Below are positions 14,674 through 24,639 of a stretch of DNA of 64,000 nt, piece after piece. Origin of the DNA: Cephalopachus bancanus (lineage: Eukaryota; Chordata; Mammalia; Primates; Tarsiidae); contig JAPVLO010000083.1 of NCBI GenBank assembly GCA_027257055.1, positions 6,246,001 through 6,310,000 of the forward strand, given 5' to 3'. The translations under genes and the position numbers were made by a program. Numbering within the stretch: the first letter of the stretch is position 1; the number at the start of each line of letters is the position of its first letter. The notes beneath the pieces were generated by a model that worked only from the letters and a program-made list of their open reading frames with translations, was not told the origin of the DNA and made no database searches.

Positions 14674-14756
14674 TTCTCTTTTTTTGAAAGCAGGATTTAT
14701 TGAGAGGACAGAAAAGCTCCCACAGGGGGAAGGAACCCGAAGGGGTTGCCCTATTT
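14674..14756 (-). mobile_element. 83-bp retroposed 3' tail of an LTR-type transcript
   Basis: The insert is flanked by a perfect 15-bp target duplication, CTTTCAAATATTTCT, at 14659-14673 and 14757-14771. On the minus strand it reads GC-rich sequence containing 'CCCCTTCGGGTTCC', then 'CCTCTCAATAAATCCTGC', then TTTC and an A-rich tail. A polyadenylation signal about 10 bases before a tail, plus target duplications and an insertion point of type TT|AGAA, are hallmarks of L1-mediated retroposition. The body resembles the R region of a class I endogenous retroviral LTR, judged only by style. The source transcript is not identified. Confidence 0.65.
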
Positions 14757-14771
14757 CTTTCAAATATTTCT

Positions 14772-17191
14772 AATGTCTAAAGAACATTATTACTGTAGTG
14801 ATTCAATAGTGTAGTAATATTCCATAGTAATATATTTATTATTTAAAATCACACATGTATTTATTTTCAGTCCCTTGCATTTGCTAGGAGTACAGTCTGA
14901 AGGCTTATGTTTCCTGAAAAAATTAAACTGGTTGCCATATATTTAAGCAAGTCATAATATCTCTTTATATAGTGGTACAGACCAGACATTTAACATTCAG
15001 TGTGCTTTACTATATAGCCTGTATCCACATAGTGTTCATTTTTGTTGTTGTTGTTTTTGTTTTAAGAATGGAGACAAAATAAAATTATTTCTTTGAGTTT
15101 CTTATCCAAGTCAACCTCTATCATAAAACCCAAAATAACTTGAGATTCTTGATTATTTACATTAAGATATTTTGAAATTTGATTTCAAATTATAGATGGG
15201 AAATAACTGCTTTTGACACACAAAAAAAGAAGTGACTTAAATTAATTATTATTAAAATTGCATCTAGTATATATATGGTATCGTTGAGTCTTCCATAATT
15301 CCTTCAACAGGATTTAGTTTACATTAAAACAAATATTCTGGCTCATTATTATTCTCTTGGCTCATTTGCACTGTAGTGACTGTTGTCGGTCTAATTATAT
15401 GAGACTACTCTCTTTTGGTTTCAATATTGGCTCCACAGACATAAATAAAATATAATCTTACTTTAAATTTAGAAAGTTTTGCCTACTTTCCAATGCCTAT
15501 ATTTTAAGGTAATATATTTATTTTTTCTCAACTTACATAATTTTATCTTATATGACATGTCATTTTTGTCCACAAGATGTATTTTTGCCTTAACCCTATA
15601 CCTAAACGTTTTCCTTAAGTTATAACATTATTCTAAACAATATTTTCCACACTAGATCTATCTAATTGTGATAAAATAATTTACTTTTCAAGTTATACTA
15701 AGTAGAAAGCTTCCACTTTTAGAAGGATTTACCATTTCTTATTTCAAATTAAGATGGCTGTTATTGTTGGTCATCTCTTACTGTCCTGAGATTGATATCA
15801 TGATCTGTCTTAAAAATTCTAAAGATGAAGATTGTATTTTTCTACTTGCTTTAGACAGCTAAAAGAAGCGTTAAGTGCAATTTTGATGATTAAACATATT
15901 TTTGGTTTACAAAAATAATTAGTCCCCTGAAGACTGTTCTATCCCTAGGTAGATTGGCAACATCATCATAAGTTTATTTTGTTTTATTGCTTGATGTAGT
16001 AATAATAGCTGCTTAATGGTTAAATATTTTCCAAAATTTAAAATGTCTCTATTCATTACTTTTCTTTTTCATTGAACAAATTAGCTTATAAAATGACTGT
16101 ACTATACCTACACATTTCTTTAAAATTAAGCTTATTTAAAAAAAACACTCCATAGTTAAGTAACTAAGACAAGATAGTTTACCACATAAAGTAACAGTAG
16201 AGCTCTATGTTGGAGGAGTGGGCTTAAAAAGCAGAGGCTGGCTAAAATTCCTGGAGCTATATGCATTTCAATCTGAAAAAGTTAATTGGTGTCTTCGGTG
16301 ACCTGAAAGACTGTAATGAGAGCAGTATCTGTCTAATGCACCTGTTGAATTATGTCAAAAATGTTTTATTTCTCTGAAGAGAAGTTTCAGTTTTTCACAT
16401 CATTTATGCATGTACTGCACTCCCATTGAAAATTAAAAGTAGTTATGCTGAACTTCAGTAGTATAAGGTTGTTCATGTACTTGCCAGAATGGATGATACA
16501 CAGGCACCTCTTCAGATGGCTGTGTCTTCAGAGAGCTCTCTGACTACGTGCGATTTTTCACATCTTGGCTCACACTTCTAAATTCAAATCCAACACTAAG
16601 GGACATTGTGAATTTATGGCACACTGGAGATCTGTTAATTCTGTGGACAAGAATTGAGCTTCTTCATATATTCATCTTTTTAATTAGGAAGAATGATACA
16701 ACACAATAAAAGAGGGTGCAATTTAATTAAGGTAATTTGTATGTGGCTTAATTCATCTTTTAAATGAAATTCTAATACCTATTTTATTTTAGGTTTATCT
16801 CACGACATTTGAATTGGTATCTAGAAATACATTTCATGTAATGAATGAAAGCAAATGAATTGTTTCATTTGCCAACTGGCTGGCAATAACCAAGGGATGG
16901 ACTAAATGACATACTAATGATTCTAAGGCCACTTATAAATTACCTTCTTAATAATACTTTAATTAAAATGCAATGCCTTCCTTTGTTCGCTTTGACTTCC
17001 ATTTTTGGAAGTATAGAAACTAGTTGGATGATTGAGTAGAACTCCATTAGGTGAAGTGGGTAAATTATTTTAATTCAAATAATGGCAATGGTAAAATTTA
17101 ATTCACAGTCATAGTATTTACTTATTAAAAAATACTTCCATCCAATATGTGGCAAAACAGTGTCTGTCTGTATACTTAGTATTGACACCAT
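14772..17191. other. unassigned AT-rich sequence
   Basis: About 2.4 kb of AT-rich DNA without recognisable gene, RNA or repeat family; only short A/T homopolymers and TTG-type simple repeats (near 15042-15062) stand out. Confidence 0.4.
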
Positions 17192-17990
17192 TGCCATGGA
17201 CTAAATGTCTGTCTCCCCCCAAACTTATATTTTGAAATTCTAATCTCCAAAGTGATGGTACTAAGATGGAGTAAAGGAGGCCCAAGGGAGACCCTTGGCC
17301 CTTTCTGCCATGTGAGCTTGGAGTGTTTATAAGGAAATGGAGCCGGGCTCCGTGGCTCAGCCTGTAATCCCGCGCTTTTGGGAGGCTGAGGTGAGTGGAT
17401 TGCCTGAGCCCGAGGGTTCGAGACCCGCCTGGGCAGCGAGACCTCATCTCTACAATAAATCAAAAAAATCAGCGGGGCATGGTAGCGCATGCTTGTAATT
17501 CCGGCTACTTGGAAGGATCGCCAGAACCCAGAGGTGGAAGGATCGCCAGAGCCCAGCAGGTCGAGGCTGCAGTGGCTGGGAGCGGCCACTGCATTCCAGT
17601 TTGGGAGACTGAGTGAGACTTCAACTCAAAAAAAAAAAAAAAATCAAAAAATTAGCTGGGCGTGGTAGCGCGCGCCTGTAGTTCCAGCTACTTGGAAGGC
17701 CGAGGCGGAAGGATCGCCGGAGCCCAGCAGGTCGAGGCTGCGGTGGCCAGGAGCGACCACTGCCACTACTGCACTCCAGTCTGGGCAACAGAGTGAGACT
17801 CCAACTCAAAAAAAAAAAAAAAAAAAAACAATAAGGAAATGGTCCTCATAAGACACTGAATTTGTCAGTGCCTTGATCTGGAACTTTCCTGCCTCTAGAA
17901 TTATGAAAAATATCTTTTATTGCTTGTAAGATACCCAGTCTATGGCACTTTGTTAGCCTGAACAGGCTGACAACTGTTTTCTTATATTTA
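17192..17990 (+). mobile_element. MaLR-type LTR, sense, split by an Alu
   Basis: The 5' part (17192-17340) has the MaLR pattern: 'ATGGACTAAATGTCTGTCTC', 'AACTTATATTTTGAAATTC', 'CTAATCTCCAAAGTGATGG', 'GGAGACCCTTGGCCC', 'TTATAAGGAAATGG'. The 3' part (17843-17990) resumes with 'TCCTCATAAGACACTG' and ends 'CCCAGTCTATGGCACTTTGT' before 'TAGCCTGAACAGGCTGAC'. The two halves are separated by a composite Alu flanked by a 12-bp target duplication, so they were once one LTR. Confidence 0.75.
17341..17830 (+). mobile_element. trimeric Alu (left arm, right arm, right arm)
   Basis: The first unit is a dimer: left arm from AGCCGGGCTCCGTGGCTC, linker 'CAATAAATCAAAAAAATCAG', right arm ending 'GAGACTTCAACTC' and an A-rich run (about 17628-17643). 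It runs directly into 'TCAAAAAATTAGCTGGGCG', a second linker, and a second full right arm ending 'GAGACTCCAACTC' with a tail. One perfect 12-bp duplication, ATAAGGAAATGG (17329-17340 and 17831-17842), brackets the whole, so all three arms behave as one insertion. The first right arm also has a short internal duplication (about 17511-17552). Confidence 0.9.
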
Positions 17991-18336
17991 ATAGAAAGGT
18001 TGTTGAGAGCTAAAGTTGACTATTTTGTTGTCAAGACATGCAAAATTACTCCTCCAGCGATGAACAGAGCTGACATTTGAAACAAAATCAGATATTTTAT
18101 TTATTCTTCATGACTGTCAATAGTCCTCATGTTTCTGCAGGATAGGGCTTTTTGACCACTTTATTTTAAATTGTCCCCTTACCTAACCATCCACAAGAGA
18201 ACAATTTTAATTTACTTGAAAAATTACAGTGCAATGATGAATCTCTGAAAAAAATTTAATAAGAATTCTTACTATCTATTCATGACCAAAATAATAACAA
18301 TTGTTTTCTTCTTTTCTGAAGTTTTTACTGGGCCTT
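17991..18336. other. unassigned sequence
   Basis: No gene or repeat recognised between two MaLR fragments. Confidence 0.35.
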
Positions 18337-18480
18337 GTATTAGCTTACTGGGGCTGCCATACAAAACTGTCACAAACTGGATGACCTAAACAGCAAAAAC
18401 GTACTGTCTTATAGTTCTGCAAACTGGAAGTTCAAAATTAAGGTGTAGTCAGGGTTGTCTTCTTTTGAGGGTCATGAAGA
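18337..18480 (-). mobile_element. MaLR-type LTR fragment, antisense
   Basis: Starts with the antisense end motif 'TGTATTAGCTTACTGGGGCT', then 'CCATACAAAACTGTCACAAA', 'CTGGATGACCTAAACAGC', 'TCTTATAGTTCTGC', 'GGAAGTTCAAAATTAAGGTG'. It is a short 3' LTR piece. Exact subfamily uncertain. Confidence 0.65.
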
Positions 18481-20880
18481 AAGACTCTAAGTAACAATTT
18501 TTTTAAAGTTATGGTTTATACATGAATGGATTAACTATATAGCATTCTTTACAATCCAGATTATAGTCCTCTTTGATATTACTATTTTTCTGTTTTTCAT
18601 ATATACTGATGAATAATTGATAGATTAATTTATGGAAGCATGTCAAAGTTGTGTTGAAAATAATGCAAAAATAAGTTAAGCTGGTTTTTAGAAAACTTTG
18701 TTTAATGCACAGAGATAATAATGATTATTTTAATTGAGTTAAATAAGCATTGTTTAGTGAATGGACTAGATGAATTTCATAATACAAAAAATTAACTTCC
18801 CAAGTTGTTATTGCCTCCTGTTTTCAAGCTTCCACTTGGGTTCTTCCATCTTGGAATGAAATTGGGCTCTTAAAAAACTTGAAATTTTTCAGCTGTGCTG
18901 TATACTGGCAGCTATAAAGTATAACCTAACAAGCCACAATTTTTAAAAAATCAAGAAATTACCATGCAAACAAAAAGAAGTAGTACTTTAAATCTGCAAA
19001 TCAGAAATTTTTTTGTATATTTCTTTGATTCACTCCTATCCTTAACATATCCTGATGATGTTTCCTTTTGTTTCCTTCCCTAAATATCCCTTCATTCTTT
19101 TATTCTGGTTATGTTTACACTAATTGTATAACTGGTGTATTTATTTTAATGATACTATACTCATGAGAAGTATTTTCATAAAGATGATTAAACAATTTGA
19201 ATTTTTGATGACTATAAATTTTGAGAGAATATTGAGCCAAAGAGGAATATAGATCTGTCTCTCAGTTCAAATGTCTCTTCTTTTTTCTCATGGATTTGCT
19301 CATGTTGTGTGTTAATAATATTATTATTATCATAAATCATCTATAAAGCAATCAAAGAATGAGAGTTTGAGCAGAACTGTACACTTAGGTGAAAGTGAAC
19401 AGATATACCTTTTCATTGATTATAATCTGTCTGCTTTATATATTCACACACTCTTAAAACATACCAAAGGACGTATAAAGCAACCATCACTGTCCAAGAG
19501 GTTTACCAATTACTGTACCCCGCTCTTCTCAATTTATTTGGTAAAAGTGACTTTGTACTCTTACATGTTTTAATGTTGCTTCCTTTAGTGGATCAAATAT
19601 TTGTAGTTTCAGAAAATAGTTTGAGAAAATAAAAATGACTCACTATCTTGTTTCATGGACTTGATTGAATAGAGTAGAAAAAACACATACAAAAACAAAA
19701 AGCTGCATGAAGAAATGTGAGTTAAGGGCATAGACTAACATGCAAACAGGGACTCGGAGAATAGGGAGCCCATTTCTGCCTGAGTTGATCACAGAGACAT
19801 TATCTGAATGGGACCATGAATAAGTCATACATTTCACCAGGAGATTTAGATGTCTGTTTGTTATAAGAAGATCTGACATAGAGGCAGAAAGTTGTGAAGG
19901 TATTTCTTTTCAATGAAATGCAGTTAACTTATGTGCTAAGATATGAAAGGACAGGATGACTGATCACTCAACATGCGTGCAATCAGTGATTACAATAGAT
20001 ATTCCACTAGTTTTGCTAAATTCAGGTAATCTGTGGAGATATTTTTAAAAATATGAAAAGTAGATTTGAGGCTCCATTGTATAGATCATGACCTTCATTG
20101 CAAAATAAAGTGTTTGAATTTTATTTAGTATGGATGGGGAGGGGGGTTGAATATGTCTGAGCAGCAGACAGCACTGTAGGATCATCTCATGACAGTGTTA
20201 AAAGTATATAAGCAAGACACTAGTCATGAGGGCCTTGTAATTGCAAATGCAGGTGGTAAATTGTGTGAGGTAGTGAAATGGCTATAGAACTAAACTAAAC
20301 ATGAATTTGGGAAAATGCAAAAAAAAAAAAAAACTTAGTAAAACTTTACTACTGGCTTTGCAATTCAAAATTCAAGATATATATTGTTCTCTTGCATCAT
20401 CAGCCCTCAAACCATATCAAAGTATTGCACTGATCTTCCTTTATTATTTTATTAAATAGTGGTTTTATTAAATATGTGGTTTATTTAAACAAATTAAAAA
20501 TGCATATTTTAGAGAATTTAATAAATATTAACATTAAATACACACTAATGACTCTAATCAAATACAGAAATATACAATGTATATTGGTAGCAAATTCCCA
20601 GCTATGTTTTAAATTATTTAATCTTAATTTTTTGTAAAGTTAATAGCAAAATATCAGGTTTTATAATCTGCCTTATAAAAATTTGTTTTCTGATTGTTGT
20701 CCTAAGACATTAGTGTTTTAAAAATCAATTTTATTGTTAAATAATGAATGCAATTTACTGAAATGTCACCTGTGGTTAAGGCATTTAAGCTGCTTGTAAT
20801 TGTTAGACACTTTATATTACAGATCTCTAACGAGATTTCTATTACTAAAATCTTTGTGTGCATTTCTAGGTTTCTTCTTG
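18481..20880. other. unassigned AT-rich sequence
   Basis: About 2.4 kb of AT-rich DNA. It contains an oligo-A run at about 20319-20333 and a G-rich patch near 20137-20147. Open frames are below 80 codons and show no family resemblance. Confidence 0.4.
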
Positions 20881-20892
20881 GTATTGATTTCT

Positions 20893-21192
20893 TTTCTTTT
20901 CTTTTTTTTTTTGAGTCATAGTCCCACTCCGTGGCCCAGGCTGGAGTGTGGGGGCAATCTCACAGCCACCCCGGCGTCGACCTGCTGAGCTCAGGCGTAC
21001 CTTCCGCCTCAGCCTTCCAAGCAGGTGAAACTATAGGCATGCGCTACCACTCCCAGCTAACTTTTTATTTATTGTAGAGACCAGGTCTCGTCAAATTGCC
21101 CGAACTGGTCCTGAACCCGTGGGCTCAGGCAATCCACTAGCCTCGGACTCCCAAAGTGCTGGGATTACAGGTTGAGCCACCGAGCCCGGCTA
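20893..21192 (-). mobile_element. Alu, full-length dimer, antisense
   Basis: The antisense tail (TTTTCTTTTC then T10) is followed by the right arm, linker (TTTATTTATTGTAGAGA) and left arm, ending 'GAGCCACCGAGCCCGGC'. A perfect 12-bp target duplication, GTATTGATTTCT, lies at 20881-20892 and 21193-21204. Several internal changes, such as the 'GTGTGGGGGCAATCTCAC' block, show moderate age. An open frame entering it from 20800 is incidental. Confidence 0.92.
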
Positions 21193-21204
21193 GTATTGAT
21201 TTCT

Positions 21205-23342
21205 AAATGTAATATTAAATTAGAAAATGTATCTCAGTTTATTTTCCTATCAAATATAAGTTAAAAGCATTTAATGTATTTAGCACATCCATAATTTTAA
21301 CACTGCTATCATTTTTCAAGATCTTTGCTAATATGCAAGATTAAAAATAGTATTATGATGCTTTATTTTTCATTTATTTCATTATTGGATTGACATTTCT
21401 AGTTATTTATTAATGACTAGTATAACCTGTTTGAAATTTTTGCATTATGACCTTTTCTCAGTTTCTAATTTAGTTGTATGAGTTATTTGTATAAATAATA
21501 TGAATCAATTCTCAGTGATATTTCACATAATATTTTCACTAAGTAATTTTGCATCTAAACATCATGCTTCAAAAAGTCAATGGAAGAATTCATTTTGAAT
21601 CTGGAAATTGAGCAAAGATTTATAATTACCATTAAACTGAATAAAAATATTTCTATTGCCATGAGATACTCAGTACACAAGAATACTGAGTGATGTTCCT
21701 TTTAAAAGTGCTGTGCAGATATTTAATGTGTTATAAGAAAAAGCTGAACTGTAAATCACAGTGAAGACATCCACTATATTGCATTCAGTTGTTTGTTAGT
21801 TTTTTTTAATTTTAGAAACTATTGGAAGAAGTAAACCTTGCTTAATATACTCCTCATAGAACTGAGTGATTACAAAGTATGTCTAAGTAATGACAGAAGT
21901 AAAATTTCAAAACACACAAGAAAAAATACAACATAAAAAAAAATCAGCTTGTTAAAAGAATAGCATGTCTCACAAAGAATTAGAAAAACTTGATGAACAA
22001 TAGAAAAAAAAAAAACATTTCTATACTGAATACAGAGCATAGGAAACATTTAAACAGTACAAGATTAGAAATACCCAAGTCCAGTGGAAAGTATCAACTC
22101 TTTTCCTTCACAATTTACTGGTATATATAGTCACTAAAAAAATCTGTTATAAATGTTTACAAAGAGGAGTACAAGGTTATTCACTGCATCATTGTAATGG
22201 AGTCCACTAAGAGGGAAATAGGCAAGTAAATATATACATATATGATCAAATAGTAGTATGAAAATCAGTAGTTAAATAAAGGTTTACAACTCTGTATCAA
22301 ATGAAATAACCTTAAGAATATCAAGTAAAAATAGAATATTGTATAATCTTCTGTTTAGCATGGCACCATTATGAAAATCTATCCATAGAAAGCTCATGCC
22401 AGTTCCATTTCATATTATTGTAACTACCTTCAACAAAAGTTCTCTAAAATAAAGCTAGTCATAGATGAATCTATGAAATACTAAAACTTGGTGGTATGCG
22501 CTTCATTATATTACTCATTTTTTCTAACAAGCACATTCTTTCATTAGCCATCTAATTACCACATTAATGTTGCAACTGAAATAGATGAGATAAACCAAAT
22601 AAATACACAGAAAAAACAACATAAAAGCAAATAATATTTTATATCAGTTTGTAAATTAGTAAAAGAAACTGCAATTTCAAAAAAATTTAAACATGATTTA
22701 GCAGGTTATTTCAACAGTCACTATATCACAAAAAATATTCTAACATGTTTATTATCAAGCATAACTAGTAAGTTAATAAAAAATTGATAATAATAATAAT
22801 ATAATCCCTCAACTCAGAAATAACATTTCTATTCTACCATATTTCTAGTCTTCCATTTGTGCTTAATTTGCAAATAAATGTAAAACATTAAATATATTTA
22901 TATTATATTTATATTATACGCTTAAAGTATATTTATATTTTATTTGTTTATAGTATACTTAAAGTTTACTTATATTATACTTAACATTTATAAAACATCT
23001 GATAAACAAGTAAAATAAGTGTATTATATATCTAAAACAAAATAAGTAGAAAAATTGAAATAAGTATAATAGAAAAAGGCTAGAAAGGAAATTTGTTTTA
23101 ATTTCCTAGCTTTACTTTTTTATATTAACTTAAATCTGTGTTTTTTTATCCATGATTGCAGAGATTCATAAATATTCAACCCTCTTTATAACAATATAAA
23201 GTAAATTTGGAAAACTATTGCTTCATCAGATACTGAAAGTGTGCTTAGTAAGAAGCTTGGGGAAATATGTCCTGAATACTTTAATTTCAGGAATAATATA
23301 ATTTAATATCACAATATGTAAATGCATAACTATTAAATATGA
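21205..23342. other. unassigned AT-rich sequence
   Basis: About 2.1 kb, very AT-rich. A low-complexity patch at about 22870-22990 repeats TATATTTATATTATA-like words. No gene or repeat family recognised. Confidence 0.4.
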
Positions 23343-24278
23343 GGCCTGACAATTAAGTTTGTGAACTTGCTACCACGTGCTTATGTTGGCAGTACTGTAC
23401 AAACAACTCTGTAAGGTTTCAAACCTTGGTATAACATTGTCTCACAGTTGGGCTCATATCAAAGTGTGATGATATCTTGCTGAGTGGCGCTCAATATTGT
23501 TATTGCAAGTTTTTGTGTGCCATTGCAAAAACGTCAGAGCTTGAATTAGAGCAAAAAACAAACATTAAAATTCTTGTTAAACTTGGCAAGAGTGGAAGTG
23601 AAATCAGGGACATATTAGTCCAAGTTTATGTGGATAATGCCATGAAGAAAATGGCAGTGTACAAATGGATTAAATGTTATCCTGAGGGGAGAGAAAGAGT
23701 CACTGGTGAAGAGAGGTTAGGACGCCCAGTAAGAAACAGAAAGGACAAAAAAAAAAAATTCATCAAATTGTGCATCACAATCATCAGGTGACTGTGAAAA
23801 GCAAAGCAGAGCAAAGAAACATCGCTAGAGAAACAGTTGGGATAATCATAACTGAAAATCTTGGCATGAGAAAAGTGTGTGCAAAAATGGTTCTGAAGGA
23901 GCTCTTGCATTATGACAATGCATGAACTCACACAGCACTGTCTGTGAGGGAGTTTTTAGCCAATAAACAATTAATTGTATTGGAACACTCTCCCTACTCA
24001 TCTAATCTGGCCCCCGATGACTTTTTTCTCTACCTGAAAAGAAAAGAAATATTAAAAGAAAGACATTTTGATGACATTCAGTACATCAAGAGTAATTTGA
24101 CGACAGCTTTGATGATTATTCTAGAAAAAGAGTTCCAAACTTGCTTTGACGAGTGGACTAGAAACTGCCTTCAGTGCCTGGCTTCTCAAGGGGAAGACTT
24201 CGAAGGTGACCATAGTGATATTCAGCAACGAGGTATGCAGCACTTTTCTAGGATGTGTGTGCAAACTTAATTGACAAA
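23343..24278 (+). mobile_element. mariner-type DNA transposon, internally deleted (copy 1)
   Basis: The 5' terminus carries GACAATTAAGTTTGTGAAC and the 3' terminus its near inverted copy (GTGCAAACTTAATTGACAAAC), typical mariner TIRs. Inside are the two ends of a mariner transposase: an N-terminal DNA-binding part with LGKSGSEIRD, and a C-terminal part with LAPDDFFLY and GDHSDIQQ. The middle, including the first catalytic Asp region, is missing, so the element is about 935 bp against about 1.3 kb for a complete mariner. It cannot move by itself. A second copy with almost the same deletion lies at 44125-45041. Confidence 0.88.
23477..24270 (+). pseudogene. mariner transposase, deleted and frameshifted (copy 1)
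   Basis: Mariner transposases are about 345-residue cut-and-paste enzymes with helix-turn-helix DNA binding and a D,D34D catalytic triad. Here 23477-23791 keeps the N-terminal helix-turn-helix part (ELEQKTNIKILVKLGK, then LVQVYVDNAMKK). A frame disruption occurs in an A9 run near 23750. After 'RKVCAKMV' (about 23872) the sequence jumps to 'HYDNA' (about 23911), so the deletion ends at the second catalytic Asp; a stop follows. From 23944 to 24270 the C-terminal part is open (108 codons), with SPYSSNLAPDDFF. Not functional. Confidence 0.85.
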
Positions 24279-24639
24279 CTTTTACATACACATTTGTAAT
24301 GACCTAGCAAAATGGTATTAAGAAAAAAAAATAATAAACCATAAGAGGTAAATTTGTAAAAAACAAACAGGAAAAGTAGTTAAATACTATGACATAAATT
24401 TAATGTATTACCCTTAGGGATAAAAATTTATGCATTATTAATTATTTCCTTAAGATTGCAACTTATTTATTTATTTATTTTCCTATTTATTGTATTTTAA
24501 AGATGTGTTCTACAAATCAGGATTAGGTACATAAATGGTTTACTTACAAGTGAAGTTTGGGCCTCCCAATTGCCCTCATTTCGGGTACCCTTAATGATAT
24601 TTTGTACCCCTCCCCAGGCAGTGTCTCACTACTACTGAC

